Below, piece by piece: positions 25,524 to 34,099 of a DNA stretch of 64,000 nucleotides. Position numbers and translations under genes: made by a program. Location of the stretch: assembly GCF_015244705.1 (NCBI RefSeq), contig NZ_JABCQF010000001.1:1-64000 (forward strand), given 5' to 3'. Each line of letters begins with the position of its first letter. Within the stretch, counting starts at the first letter, position 1. Source of the DNA: Gluconobacter potus (GTDB lineage: Bacteria; Pseudomonadota; Alphaproteobacteria; Acetobacterales; Acetobacteraceae). The notes below the pieces were generated by a model. It was given only the letters and a program-made list of their open reading frames with translations, was not told where the DNA came from and made no database searches.

Positions 25524-26771
25524 GTGTCCGTTACGTCGCTGTCCGAAGAGACCTCCCCCGCGGGGATGAATGCCCTGACCCGTGTGCTGATCGGTGTGAT
25601 CTTCATTCTGGGGCCCGTCTCGACAGACATGTATCTGCCGGCCTTTCCGGCTCTGGAGCATGATCTGGGGCATGGGCCCGGATCGGCGCAGCTGACACTG
25701 ACGGCGTGGCTGGCGGGGCTGGCGATCGGACAGTTCACCCTGGGGCCGCTTTGTGACCGCTATGGGCGTAAGCTGCCGCTTCTGTGCGGGCTGGTGGTGT
25801 ATGCCCTCGCCTCGGTCGGGCTGGCCCTGACGACCAGTTTCCACATGTTCTGTGCGCTGCGTTTTGTCGCAGCTCTGGGCGGCGCGATCAGCTCGGTTGC
25901 GCCGCGCGCGATGGTGCGTGATGTGGCGACCGGGGCGGCGGGTGTGAAGCTCATGTCGCAGTTGATGCTGATTTTCGGGCTGGGGCCGCTGCTGGCGCCT
26001 TCGATCGGAAGCTTTCTGCTGGATATGGGGAACTGGCGGCTGATTTTCTGGGCGAATGTCGTCTTTGGCGTCGTGATGTTCCTCGGCACGCTGTTTCTGC
26101 TGCCGGAAACACTTCCGATGGAGCGACGCTTTGCCCTGCCGGTCAGCGGCATGGCGGCGCGTTATCGGGATCTGTTGCGGGAGCCGCTGTTCTGCTCCGC
26201 GGTGATGGTCGTGAGCTTCGGGACGTTCACGATGTTTGCCTATCTGTCCAATGCACCGGCACTGTTCGAGAACATCCTGCATTTCTCGCCGCATCTGTTT
26301 GCCATTTTCTTCGGGCTGAATGGTGTGGGCTTCATTCTTGGCTCGCAGATCAATGCGCGGCTCGCCAACCGGTTCCTGTTCACGCGGGTGATGGAAATCG
26401 GGATGCTGGCGGTGCTGGTGTTCTGCGTGCTGGCCGTGGCGGTGTGTCTGAGTGGACTGGCAGGACCGCAGGATCCGTGGATCCTGTGCGCGCTGATCTG
26501 GTGCACGACATTTTCGCTGGGCTTCATCGGGCCGAACGCGGGCATTCTGGCGCTGACGCATCATGGGCATCAGGCGGGCGCGGCTTCGGCGCTGATGGGA
26601 ACGATGAACTGGACGATCGCCGGTCTGGCGGGGGTCATGATGTCGTTTCTGCCGACGCACTGGGTCGGGTCGACATCGATCGGAATGCTGGTCGGGATCA
26701 GCTGTTGCTGGCTGTGCGATCTGTGGCGTCGCCGGCTGGATCCGGACTCCTATCTCTCTGTCCGGCACTGA
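25524..26771 (+). CDS. Bcr/CflA-type MFS drug efflux transporter
   Basis: The 415-aa protein has 12 hydrophobic helices and the marks of the DHA1 Bcr/CflA group: GPVSTDMYLPAFPALEHDL in helix 1, LAGLAIGQFTLGPLCDRYGRK between helices 2 and 3, and RFVAALGGAISSVAPRAMVRDV in helix 4-5. It exports bicyclomycin or other drugs, or amino acids; the substrate is not predictable. The start may be GTG 25524 or ATG 25566, the latter beginning just before helix 1. Confidence 0.88.
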   Translation: MSVTSLSEETSPAGMNALTRVLIGVIFILGPVSTDMYLPAFPALEHDLGHGPGSAQLTLTAWLAGLAIGQFTLGPLCDRYGRKLPLLCGLVVYALASVGLALTTSFHMFCALRFVAALGGAISSVAPRAMVRDVATGAAGVKLMSQLMLIFGLGPLLAPSIGSFLLDMGNWRLIFWANVVFGVVMFLGTLFLLPETLPMERRFALPVSGMAARYRDLLREPLFCSAVMVVSFGTFTMFAYLSNAPALFENILHFSPHLFAIFFGLNGVGFILGSQINARLANRFLFTRVMEIGMLAVLVFCVLAVAVCLSGLAGPQDPWILCALIWCTTFSLGFIGPNAGILALTHHGHQAGAASALMGTMNWTIAGLAGVMMSFLPTHWVGSTSIGMLVGISCCWLCDLWRRRLDPDSYLSVRH

Positions 26772-26798
26772 GCGCGGTTCGCGTCAGCCGGGAGAGGG

Positions 26799-26838
26799 GA
26801 AAAGCGGGACGCCCGGCACGAAGGCCGGGCCTGTCCCG
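26799..26838 (-). terminator. Rho-independent terminator of the 45-aa membrane protein gene
   Basis: Minus strand: GGGACAGGCCCGGC, a short loop, GCCGGGCGTCCC, then GCTTTTCCCC. It lies directly after the small gene. It may also end the convergent efflux gene. Confidence 0.65.
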
Positions 26839-26850
26839 AGATAACTGGGA

Positions 26851-26988
26851 TCAGCTCTCGGAAACGCGGTCGGAAGCAACCGTAGCAATCATCAGCGCGC
26901 CGATCATCGGAACGAAAGCAACCATCGAGAACTGAGCGAGCAGGCTGGTGGGAAGGCCGATCAGGTGGATCAGGGTCATGGACGTCAT
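26851..26988 (-). CDS. 45-residue membrane protein, unrecognised
   Basis: The minus strand reads MTSMTLIHLIGLPTSLLAQF, then SMVAFVPMIGALMIATVASD, then RVSES and a stop. The central 25-30 residues are hydrophobic and would span the membrane once. It has preferred codons, GGAG upstream and its own terminator downstream. The gene stands alone between a convergent efflux pump and a 283-bp upstream region with two short palindromes. I recognise no family; it might be a small subunit of a membrane complex or a stress peptide. Confidence 0.6.
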   Translation of the reverse strand: MTSMTLIHLIGLPTSLLAQFSMVAFVPMIGALMIATVASDRVSES

Positions 26989-27077
26989 TTGGAAAATCTC
27001 CGTGTGGTTCTGTTTGCCGTCTTGCGGCGTGCAGCGGGAGAAACTCCAGAATCGGGGTCCAAAGCAACAAATACAGA

Positions 27078-27112
27078 TGCAGGGTCAGCCCTGCATTCCG
27101 TGCATAAATGCA
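27078..27112. promoter_or_regulatory. Paired palindromes upstream of the 45-aa gene
   Basis: TGCAGGG-TCAG-CCCTGCA is followed 5 bp later by TGCAT-AA-ATGCA. Both share TGCA ends and lie about 90-125 bp upstream of the small gene start. They could be operator sites; the first could also be an RNA hairpin. Confidence 0.35.
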
Positions 27113-27271
27113 TTTTAAACTTTTGCCGTCTTTGCGGAGACGTCGTTTTTGTTCCTGTCAGGCGATTATTTCGCTTTTGTTAAAGTAAAGCGGGATGCGC
27201 TTGCAGATCGGCGTTTCTTGCGGGAAAGAGTACCGTCCCGGGTGGTTTTTGAAATAAAATTGCGCGAAAGG

Positions 27272-27769
27272 CTATTCCGCGTCGAGGCTCAGATCGGTGT
27301 CGCGACGCAGTCCGTGCCAGCTCAGCAGGGTATCGGCGAGGAAGAACATGAGCGATCCGACGGTGCAGGCGAGAGCTATGCCGAAAAGTGCGAGCAGCCA
27401 TGCTGACGTCGAAGCATCCCGGATCGAGCCGACAAACAGTGCCATGGCCGCGCCGCAGGTCGAGGCCCCCCCGATGGCATTGAGGAGAATCGCGGCATCC
27501 AGCACGAAGACGCGGCGGTGCAGGCGAGTCTGCTGGGTTTTGAGGCGTTCGGGGCTGTCGACGGGATCGACCGGGGTGTCGTCCGTTTTCGGGCTGCCGA
27601 GTTTCTTGCGCACGTCTTCGAGATGATCGGCGACGCGGGCCAGGCGCGTGTTGAACACGTTGATGAGGGTGCCGATGCCCGACAGCATGAAAACGGGGGT
27701 GAGCGCGACCTGGATCAGGTGTGCGGCGCTGTCGACGGGATCGGGATCATAGGAAATCGGGAAAGCCAT
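27272..27769 (-). CDS. DUF2721 family membrane protein
   Basis: The 165-aa protein begins with the DUF2721 pattern: AAHLIQVALTPVFMLSGIGTLINVFNTRLARVADHLEDVR. It has three hydrophobic helices (about 18-40, 88-108 and 118-150) separated by a charged loop with a Pro/Asp-rich insert. The function of the family is unknown. It is alone on this strand. Confidence 0.8.
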   Translation of the reverse strand: MAFPISYDPDPVDSAAHLIQVALTPVFMLSGIGTLINVFNTRLARVADHLEDVRKKLGSPKTDDTPVDPVDSPERLKTQQTRLHRRVFVLDAAILLNAIGGASTCGAAMALFVGSIRDASTSAWLLALFGIALACTVGSLMFFLADTLLSWHGLRRDTDLSLDAE

Positions 27770-27890
27770 AAGGTCTTATACTGCATGATCCGTTTCCGGA
27801 AAGACCGGAAGGCTGCAATCCCGGCTCTGGAAAAGGCGGCCCAAGATGGAGTAGGGAAGGGCAGCCATTGCCAGAGGTGTTCCGGCCCGG

Positions 27891-28748
27891 ATGTTCAACC
27901 TGTCTCGCCTGTCCCGTCATATCGTCCTGTTCTGCGCCGGGATGGGTCTGTCTGTCCCGGTTGTGCAGGCGCAGGGTATGGCCGGTGAAGGCGCGCATTG
28001 CAGCGGTTTGGCGCTTCAGGCCGAGTTCGCCTGCCGGAGCTGGACCGAGGTGGCGCAGGATGTGAAGGCGGGGACGGATACCGTCATCATTCCCGTGGGC
28101 GGAACCGAACAGAGCGGGCCTTACATGGCTGTCGGCAAGCATAATGTGCGGGCGCAGGTTCTGGCCGACGCAATTGCGGTTCAGGCCGGGCATACGCTGG
28201 TGGCCCCTGTCGTGGCCTATGTACCCGAGGGTTCGACGAGTCCCCGCACGTCCCACATGAAGTTTCCAGGCACGATTTCCGTACCGCCTGCCGTGTTCGA
28301 AGGGCTGCTTAAAGGGGCTGCGGAGAGTTTCCGCGTTCAGGGCTTCAAGCGGATCGTGCTGCTGGGCGATCATGGAGGATATCAGTCTTTCATGGCGCAG
28401 GTGGCGCAGGAGCTGAACCGTGCCTGGAAGGGTCAGGCCGCCGTGCTTTATCTGCGCGATTATTATGAAGTTGTCCCCCACCAGTATGCCGAGGCCCTGC
28501 GTGCGCAGGGTTATGGGGCCGAGGTGGGGCTTCATGCGGAGCTGAGCGATACGTCGCTGATGCTGGCGGTCGATCCGTCGCTTGTGCGTCAGGATGCATT
28601 GCGTACGGCTCCGAAACCGGGTGCGGCCGATGGCGTCTATGGTGGCGATCCGCGGCGTGCATCGGCCGGGCTCGGCCGGATCGGCACGGAAATGCAGATC
28701 CGGACCGCGGTTGCGGCAATCCAGTCTTTCCAAAGGAGCCATCCATGA
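27891..28748 (+). CDS. Exported creatininase-family amidohydrolase
   Basis: The 285-aa protein has a signal peptide (about 1-28, ending VVQAQG) and a creatininase fold: VIIPVGGTEQSGPYMAVGKHN with the metal-binding Glu and His, VPEGSTSPRTSHMKFPGTIS, LLGDHGGYQ and HAELSDTSLML. Most family members (creatininase, MftE) are cytoplasmic, so a secreted form is unusual. It overlaps the following beta-propeller gene by 4 bp, so the two are translationally coupled and probably act together in the periplasm. The substrate is unknown. Confidence 0.82.
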   Translation: MFNLSRLSRHIVLFCAGMGLSVPVVQAQGMAGEGAHCSGLALQAEFACRSWTEVAQDVKAGTDTVIIPVGGTEQSGPYMAVGKHNVRAQVLADAIAVQAGHTLVAPVVAYVPEGSTSPRTSHMKFPGTISVPPAVFEGLLKGAAESFRVQGFKRIVLLGDHGGYQSFMAQVAQELNRAWKGQAAVLYLRDYYEVVPHQYAEALRAQGYGAEVGLHAELSDTSLMLAVDPSLVRQDALRTAPKPGAADGVYGGDPRRASAGLGRIGTEMQIRTAVAAIQSFQRSHP

Positions 28749-29971
28749 CATTCAAGACTCCTCTTCTGGTGGCGATGACGCTGCTGGGAGCTGCCGCGGC
28801 CCATGCGCAGGAATACTCCCCGAGTGCGCCGATGGTGCCGGTGCCGGCCGATGCGTCCGCTCCTGTCGCCGCAACGGCGCCTGTGGCTGCGTCCGGTATC
28901 CAGACGATTCCGGGCATGCCGCCGGTCATCGACCCGAAGAACATCTATAGCGAGACGACTCCCTCCCATATCTCGCCGGCGATCGCGCATGATCCGGCCC
29001 GCGTCTATGTGCCGAACCTGCGTGGGGACAGCGTGTCCGTCATTGATCCGGTGTCGTTTCAGGTGGTGGACACGTTCCCGGTCGGGCATTCGCCGCAGCA
29101 TGTGGTGCCGTCCTGGGATCTGCGGACGCTGTGGGTGACGAATAACAGCGAGGGCCGTCCGGACGGTTCACTCACGCCGATCAATCCGGCGACGGCCAAG
29201 CCCGGTCCGTCCATTGCCGTGGATGATCCGTACAACATGTATTTCACGCCGGACGGGAAATACGCGATCACGGTCGCCGAAGCGCACAAGCGTCTGGACT
29301 TCCGCGATCCGCATACGATGGAGCTGAAGGGCTCGGTCGAGACGCCGGAATGCAAGGGCGTCAATCACGCCGATTTCTCCATCGACGGGAAATACGCGAT
29401 CTTCACCTGCGAGTTCGGCGGTTATGTCGCCAAGGTCGATACGGTAGATCTGAAGATGATCGGGATGTTGAAGCTGTCCAAGGGCGGGATGCCGCAGGAC
29501 ATCCTGACGGCGCCGGATGGTCACAAGTTCTATGTGGCGGACATGATGGCGGACGGCGTGTTCGTCGTGGATGGGGACTCCTTCAAGGAGACCGGCTTCA
29601 TCCCGACGGGCATCGGCACGCATGGTCTGTATCCGAGCCGTGATGGCAAGCTGATGTATGTCGCCAATCGAGGGTCACATCGCATCCATGGTCCGAAGCA
29701 TGGACCGGGTGGCGTGTCGATCATTGATTTCGCGACGGACAAGGTCATCAAGACCTGGATGATCCCCGGTGGCGGCAGCCCGGACATGGGCAATGTCAGC
29801 GCGGATGGCAAGCTGCTGTGGCTGTCGGGGCGGTTCGATGATGTGGTTTATGCGATCGATACTGACACGGGGGCGATGCGCAAGATCCCGGTGGGTGCGG
29901 AGCCGCATGGCCTGACGGTCTGGCCGCAGCCGGGACGCTATAGCGTCGGGCATACGGGGATTTTGCGGTAA
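28745..29971 (+). CDS. Periplasmic YVTN/cytochrome-d1-like beta-propeller protein
   Basis: The 408-aa protein has a signal peptide (about 1-22), an Ala/Pro-rich stretch, then seven or so propeller blades with repeating pattern (VYVPNLRGDSVSVIDPVSF, TLWVTNNSEG, YFTPDGKYAITVAEAHKRLDF, SVDGKLLWLSGRFDDVVYAID). It matches YncE/YVTN and haem-d1-type propellers by pattern, without a visible haem c motif. It is coupled to the creatininase-like gene. Such propellers often bind substrates or partner with periplasmic dehydrogenases. Confidence 0.82.
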   Translation: MTFKTPLLVAMTLLGAAAAHAQEYSPSAPMVPVPADASAPVAATAPVAASGIQTIPGMPPVIDPKNIYSETTPSHISPAIAHDPARVYVPNLRGDSVSVIDPVSFQVVDTFPVGHSPQHVVPSWDLRTLWVTNNSEGRPDGSLTPINPATAKPGPSIAVDDPYNMYFTPDGKYAITVAEAHKRLDFRDPHTMELKGSVETPECKGVNHADFSIDGKYAIFTCEFGGYVAKVDTVDLKMIGMLKLSKGGMPQDILTAPDGHKFYVADMMADGVFVVDGDSFKETGFIPTGIGTHGLYPSRDGKLMYVANRGSHRIHGPKHGPGGVSIIDFATDKVIKTWMIPGGGSPDMGNVSADGKLLWLSGRFDDVVYAIDTDTGAMRKIPVGAEPHGLTVWPQPGRYSVGHTGILR

Positions 29972-29994
29972 GGTCTGCGCGATTGATGGATCGG

Positions 29995-30029
29995 GAAAGG
30001 GAGGCAGGTGTTCTGTCTCCCTTTTTTTA
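29995..30029 (+). terminator. Rho-independent terminator of the creatininase/propeller operon
   Basis: AAAGGGAG and CTCCCTTTTTTT pair around a 13-base loop and end in a T-tract. Confidence 0.75.
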
Positions 30030-30038
30030 GGTGCGGCT

Positions 30039-30596
30039 TTACAGGCAGTTGGGGCGGCAGACGTCGAGGGCCTGTAGGGCGACCTCTCCGAACTCCTGAT
30101 TGCTGGCATTGAACGACGCGTGGAAGACTTTTCCTTCGTTTTCGTTCGTGTACCAAGCTGAATGACTGGTTCCTCGTCCCTTTGAAGCGGCAAACCGCAC
30201 CTGATCTGTCTGTTCGCACTCCCATTTGACAAAGACCAGGGCCGACTTGGTTTGCGCATCGCGCCAGTCCTTGAAGCCGTATTTTTCCCAAACCCGGCCC
30301 CAGAATTCCATGTAGAGTGGGCCGGATTTCTTCTTTTCCGCATCAATCTTGTCTTGCGGAAGCGGGTACCCACCCCATTCCATGACAAGATCCCGACTTG
30401 TCTTGAGGGCTTTGCGGAGATTTTCGCCGATCCATTCCGGCGTGGCGTCCTTGCGGTCAATGAAGGTTGACCATCCGGTGACCGAGAAGAAACTTCCTCC
30501 CCGTCTGTCCATTGAAATCACCGCGACGTACTTCCGGGTCCGGATCAGGTGAGCCCTTGCCTCTCGCACATCCAGTTTCGGATCGGCCATGCTCAT
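30039..30596 (-). CDS. Hypothetical protein, resembles CdiI/DUF1436 immunity proteins
   Basis: The 185-aa soluble protein reads WIGENLRKALKTSRDLVMEW in its first half, then WGRVWEKYGFKDWRDAQTKSALVFV, and near the end FNASNQEFGEVALQALDVCR. The pattern of two 'xxxGxxLxxALxxSR/CR' segments flanking a KYG-KS-like region is that of the DUF1436 family of contact-dependent-inhibition immunity proteins. The match is by eye and moderate. No CdiA toxin or CdiB gene is nearby, so it would be an orphan immunity gene. No signal peptide. Confidence 0.45.
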   Translation of the reverse strand: MSMADPKLDVREARAHLIRTRKYVAVISMDRRGGSFFSVTGWSTFIDRKDATPEWIGENLRKALKTSRDLVMEWGGYPLPQDKIDAEKKKSGPLYMEFWGRVWEKYGFKDWRDAQTKSALVFVKWECEQTDQVRFAASKGRGTSHSAWYTNENEGKVFHASFNASNQEFGEVALQALDVCRPNCL

Positions 30597-30668
30597 CCTC
30601 CTGAAATCGGTGACTCTCCCGGTGTCAGAAACAGAGCTGCCTGAACAGCCGCTCCGGTCCTGCGTGCT

Positions 30669-30902
30669 TTACGGTCTGTTGGCGCTGGAGGATTTTCTGG
30701 AAAAAAGGCGATCGATCGCGGGGCCGATGAAATAGCCGATGATCCCGGTGATCAGGACCGAGGGCCAGGCCCAGCCGGCGTAATCCTTGAAGAAATCCTG
30801 ATTTTCCAGATAGGTCATGACGGCGATGTCGATCAGGACGAGGGTCCACAATGTCGTGGACAGGAAGGGCTGGAGCCATGCGTGGCGGACGGTACGGGTC
30901 AT
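30669..30902 (-). CDS. Small two-helix membrane protein
   Basis: The 77-aa protein has two hydrophobic segments (about 13-32, FLSTTLWTLVLIDIAVMTYL, and 44-64, AWPSVLITGIIGYFIGPAID) and a basic tail. GGAGAGG lies ahead of the ATG. It follows the 103-aa membrane protein gene by 15 bp, so they are likely cotranscribed. No family was recognised. Confidence 0.65.
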   Translation of the reverse strand: MTRTVRHAWLQPFLSTTLWTLVLIDIAVMTYLENQDFFKDYAGWAWPSVLITGIIGYFIGPAIDRLFSRKSSSANRP

Positions 30903-30917
30903 GGGTGCCTCTCCGGG

Positions 30918-31229
30918 TTACGAGATCGAGACGTGGAAGACGAAGATCATCCCGCAGATGAAGGCCCCGAGCAGCGGAAGCCAGCAGGTGTGCAGGTGGT
31001 TGTGGTCGTCCATGTAGGAATAGGCCAGCGCAAGCGCCACGTAGACATGCGCGAACACGAGGCCGAGGACCATGCCGATGAAACGCTTTTTCAGGACCTG
31101 CTCTTCCTGGCGGTTTTTTTCGGCCAGGGTGGCAGGATCGGGCGTGGTCATGGGGGTATCGGTGGGGGCGGCCGTGACGGTCTTCTGATCGGGTTCGGAC
31201 GACTCTGATGAGACCAGGACTAGAGACAT
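30918..31229 (-). CDS. Small two-helix membrane protein
   Basis: From ATG 31229 (AAGGAA upstream; an in-frame ATG at 31247 has poor spacing) the protein has 103 aa. A soluble Ser/Thr/Glu-rich first half with EKNRQEEQVLKKRF precedes two hydrophobic helices (about 54-74 and 83-101). First gene of a two-gene unit whose promoter region contains a perfect palindrome at 31345. Unrecognised. Confidence 0.65.
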   Translation of the reverse strand: MSLVLVSSESSEPDQKTVTAAPTDTPMTTPDPATLAEKNRQEEQVLKKRFIGMVLGLVFAHVYVALALAYSYMDDHNHLHTCWLPLLGAFICGMIFVFHVSIS

Positions 31230-31344
31230 CGCTGGATTCCTTGGCATGATCCTCGCCGTTTGGCGGGCGATGCGGGGCCACAGGAAAATCGGGCCGGGAA
31301 ATCGTCTGCGTGGCAGCGGTGAGGAGGGTTCTCGATAATATGGA

Positions 31345-31361
31345 GACAGGATGATCCTGTC
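31345..31361. promoter_or_regulatory. Perfect 8+1+8 palindrome, candidate operator
   Basis: GACAGGATGATCCTGTC is perfectly symmetric around the central G. It sits 116 bp upstream of the two-gene small membrane operon, next to an A+T-rich patch that could hold the promoter. No adjacent regulator gene is seen. Confidence 0.4.
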
Positions 31362-31454
31362 GGAACCTTAAATCAAGACTTTATTTAATTGATTAACAAT
31401 TATGGGCGAAGCATGCCGGAATGGCATCGCCTCGCCCATGGGCCGGTCTGGAGG

Positions 31455-33962
31455 TCAGGCCGGTGCGTTGCCGTCCGGCTTGCCGTTGTCCTGGGCCGTT
31501 TCTGGCACGGGCTTCTGGGCTGCTGGTGGCGTTGGCGTGGCAGGAGCGTCGTTGGCCGGGGCCGGCAGGGTAACGTCTGCGGTGATGCACATGGCGTTGC
31601 CCGGCGGCGTCGTGAAGTAGGACGTGCCGGTGTAGAACTTGACGTTTTCTACGGCCAGCAGGTTGGTGATGCGGCGGTAGAACTCGCGCTTGACCTTCCA
31701 TTTCATCATCGGAGTCGTGCGGAAGCTGCCAAGCAGGGTGGCGCCGCCGCTGTCGCTGTTGTCCACGCCCAGATCGTTGTAGTCCGACAGGATCATGGGG
31801 CCGAAGACCGGGTCGTCGCGCATTTCCTTGAGCGTTTTCGCCATGATGGCCGTCACGCGCGGCAGGTCCTCGGAGAGGTCGAGCTGCTGCTTGACGATGA
31901 CTTGGTTGTAACCGCGGGCCGTGTTGGCGATCGAGGAGACGGACGAGAACGGGATGATGTGAAGGTCGCCGTTGATGTCGCGGACCTTCACGGTGCGGAT
32001 CGAGAGGTTTTCCACCGTTCCCGAGACGCCGCCGGTCGTGACCCAGTCCCCCACCTGGATGGCGTCTTCGACGAGCATGAAGAAGCCCGTGATGAAGTCC
32101 TTGACTAGGCTCTGCGAACCGAAGGCGATGGCGGCACCCATGATGCCCGCACCGGTAAGCAGCGGGGTGACGTTGATGCCGATCTGCGAGAGCGTCGTGA
32201 CGGCGACGATGATGATGATGATCGCCAGCAGGACGGTACGGATGATGGGCAGGACCGTGCGCAGGCGGGTGGCGCGGGAAAGCTGGTCCGACTTTTCAAA
32301 ACGGCTGAGCTGCTGGCTGAGAAAGGCGTTGATGATTTCCCAGAGCGTGACGGCCACGCTGAGGGCGACCAGCATCGTCAGGACAGCGTCCATCAGGTGA
32401 CGGCCGACAGCGTTGTGCAGGAAGAAGCCGAAAGTGGGCAGGCCCCAGGCTTCGGTCATGGCGATCAGGGTCAGGAACAGGAGAACGCCGGTCAGGATCC
32501 TGCGGGCGAAGGGATAGTAGCGGTCGGCGCGCTTCTGGAGGTCGGGGAAGCGTTCGGTCAGGGCCGGGTTGATGCGGAAGAAGCGGTCCTGCAGGCCGTA
32601 GGCCATGACCGCGACCAGCCGCGAGGCGACCAGGATGCCGATGGTGATGCCGGTGGTGTCGAGGATCCAGCGATAGCCGCCGGGCAGGTGCGCGGCCCAG
32701 ACGACCCAGAGGGACACGTCGAGGAACATGGCCGGGACCCACCACAGACGGGTGATGGCGACGATGAAGGTCCACATCGCGGTATTGGGAACGGCGCGGG
32801 GCTGGAGCGCGCGGCTGACGAGGTGCCGTATGCGCCAGATGAAGACGGCGATCAGGATGTGTTCGATCAGGACCACGCCGCGGATCATGGCGTCCGTGCC
32901 GCGCGGAGACAGGTTGAACTGGCTGCCCAGTGTAGAGAGGCAGAAAATGATGGCCGGCGCTGCCACCAGTACGTTCCACCAGCGGGTCAGCAGGAAGGCC
33001 GTTGCATCCGTTGCAGGTAGCAGACGGATGGTGGGGGAGCGCGGTGCGAAGCCGGTCTCGACAAACAGATACAGGCAGCGGGCGGCGGCGTAGCAGTTGG
33101 CGAGCGTTGTGATGACGTTGTCGGTCTTCTCGCTCCAGGGCAGGACCAGAACAGCGAGATAGGCGACGGCCAGAAAGGCCAGGACCGGAATGGCCTTCAG
33201 CGCGAAATGCCCCAGTGCATAGGGAACGCGGGCGAGGAACCGCAGGGTTTCGACCTGTCGCCGCTGGTCGGCGGCGCGGGTCTGGCTGGAGCCGTCGACG
33301 ATGGGTTCCGCTGGCGTGGTGGCATCGGTTTCGGTTGTGTTGCGCTGTTCCCTGTTTTCAGCGTTCTGTGTGAGCTGGTGAAGGGGTTTGCGCAGGCTGA
33401 GGGAGACGATCCGTTCCAGTGCGATGCCGCAGATCATGGCGGCTAGGCCACCCGCGAAGGCGTGGAGAATCGTGGTGCGGGTATCCGCCGAGGCGAGGGT
33501 TGTGTGCGCCCAGCGGCCGACGATCCCGAGATCACTGAACAGGCCAAGGAAATTGTGCAGATAGCCTAGCGCCTGAAGGCGGATGCTGCTCAGGCCGGTA
33601 TGGATGTCGGGCGGGACTTCGGCGACCGGCTTGGCGGCGGCCGCTTTGGCCGGTGCGGCTTTTGCCGGCGCTGCGGTCGCAGGTGCCGGGGCTGCTGCAG
33701 GAGCGGTGGCCGGGGTCTCGACCTGAAGGCCGCGGGCCATCAGGGACAGGGTGTGGGTGAAGGCGTCCCGCTCCTTCGGGTTGTTCAGGACGTTGAGGAG
33801 CTGCTGTGCTTCCTGCTGGTTCAGCGGGGTGGTGGTGTCGGCCGCCCGGGCCGGAAACAGCGCCAGGACACCGAGGAGCAGGAAGAGGAAGATGCCGGGG
33901 ACGGCGCGTCCGGTTCGTATGGGAGACGATGGAAACGGGTCGGGACGGGGGATCGACGGCAT
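31455..33962 (-). CDS. Large MscS-type mechanosensitive channel
   Basis: The 835-aa protein has a signal-like N-terminus (about 18-41), an Ala/Pro-rich periplasmic segment, about nine transmembrane helices and a C-terminal MscS domain. In that domain are the pore helix region LLTGAGIMGAAIAFGSQSLVKDFITGFFM and the beta domain VEDAIQVGDWVTTGGVSGTVENLSIRTVKVRD. It belongs with multi-helix MscS relatives rather than the three-helix MscS, and would gate under membrane tension or ion cues. The last 40 residues are Pro/Ala-rich. No neighbour is obviously cotranscribed. Confidence 0.88.
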   Translation of the reverse strand: MPSIPRPDPFPSSPIRTGRAVPGIFLFLLLGVLALFPARAADTTTPLNQQEAQQLLNVLNNPKERDAFTHTLSLMARGLQVETPATAPAAAPAPATAAPAKAAPAKAAAAKPVAEVPPDIHTGLSSIRLQALGYLHNFLGLFSDLGIVGRWAHTTLASADTRTTILHAFAGGLAAMICGIALERIVSLSLRKPLHQLTQNAENREQRNTTETDATTPAEPIVDGSSQTRAADQRRQVETLRFLARVPYALGHFALKAIPVLAFLAVAYLAVLVLPWSEKTDNVITTLANCYAAARCLYLFVETGFAPRSPTIRLLPATDATAFLLTRWWNVLVAAPAIIFCLSTLGSQFNLSPRGTDAMIRGVVLIEHILIAVFIWRIRHLVSRALQPRAVPNTAMWTFIVAITRLWWVPAMFLDVSLWVVWAAHLPGGYRWILDTTGITIGILVASRLVAVMAYGLQDRFFRINPALTERFPDLQKRADRYYPFARRILTGVLLFLTLIAMTEAWGLPTFGFFLHNAVGRHLMDAVLTMLVALSVAVTLWEIINAFLSQQLSRFEKSDQLSRATRLRTVLPIIRTVLLAIIIIIVAVTTLSQIGINVTPLLTGAGIMGAAIAFGSQSLVKDFITGFFMLVEDAIQVGDWVTTGGVSGTVENLSIRTVKVRDINGDLHIIPFSSVSSIANTARGYNQVIVKQQLDLSEDLPRVTAIMAKTLKEMRDDPVFGPMILSDYNDLGVDNSDSGGATLLGSFRTTPMMKWKVKREFYRRITNLLAVENVKFYTGTSYFTTPPGNAMCITADVTLPAPANDAPATPTPPAAQKPVPETAQDNGKPDGNAPA

Positions 33963-34099
33963 CGGTCTGGTGAGTCCTTGAAATTACGCGGTCTGGTCCG
34001 CGGTCTGGCGTTCGCGCGGGGTGGTCCGCCGGGGGCGGTCTGGTGCTGTAAACATGGCACAGGGCGGCGGCCCTGTCCTACCCTCTTCATGCGGCTGTT

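Noticed and set aside
26750-27070. 106-codon minus-strand frame overlapping the 45-aa membrane gene
   Set aside because: Product is Arg/Pro/Asp-rich and out of frame with the better supported hydrophobic 45-aa protein that has its own ribosome site and terminator.
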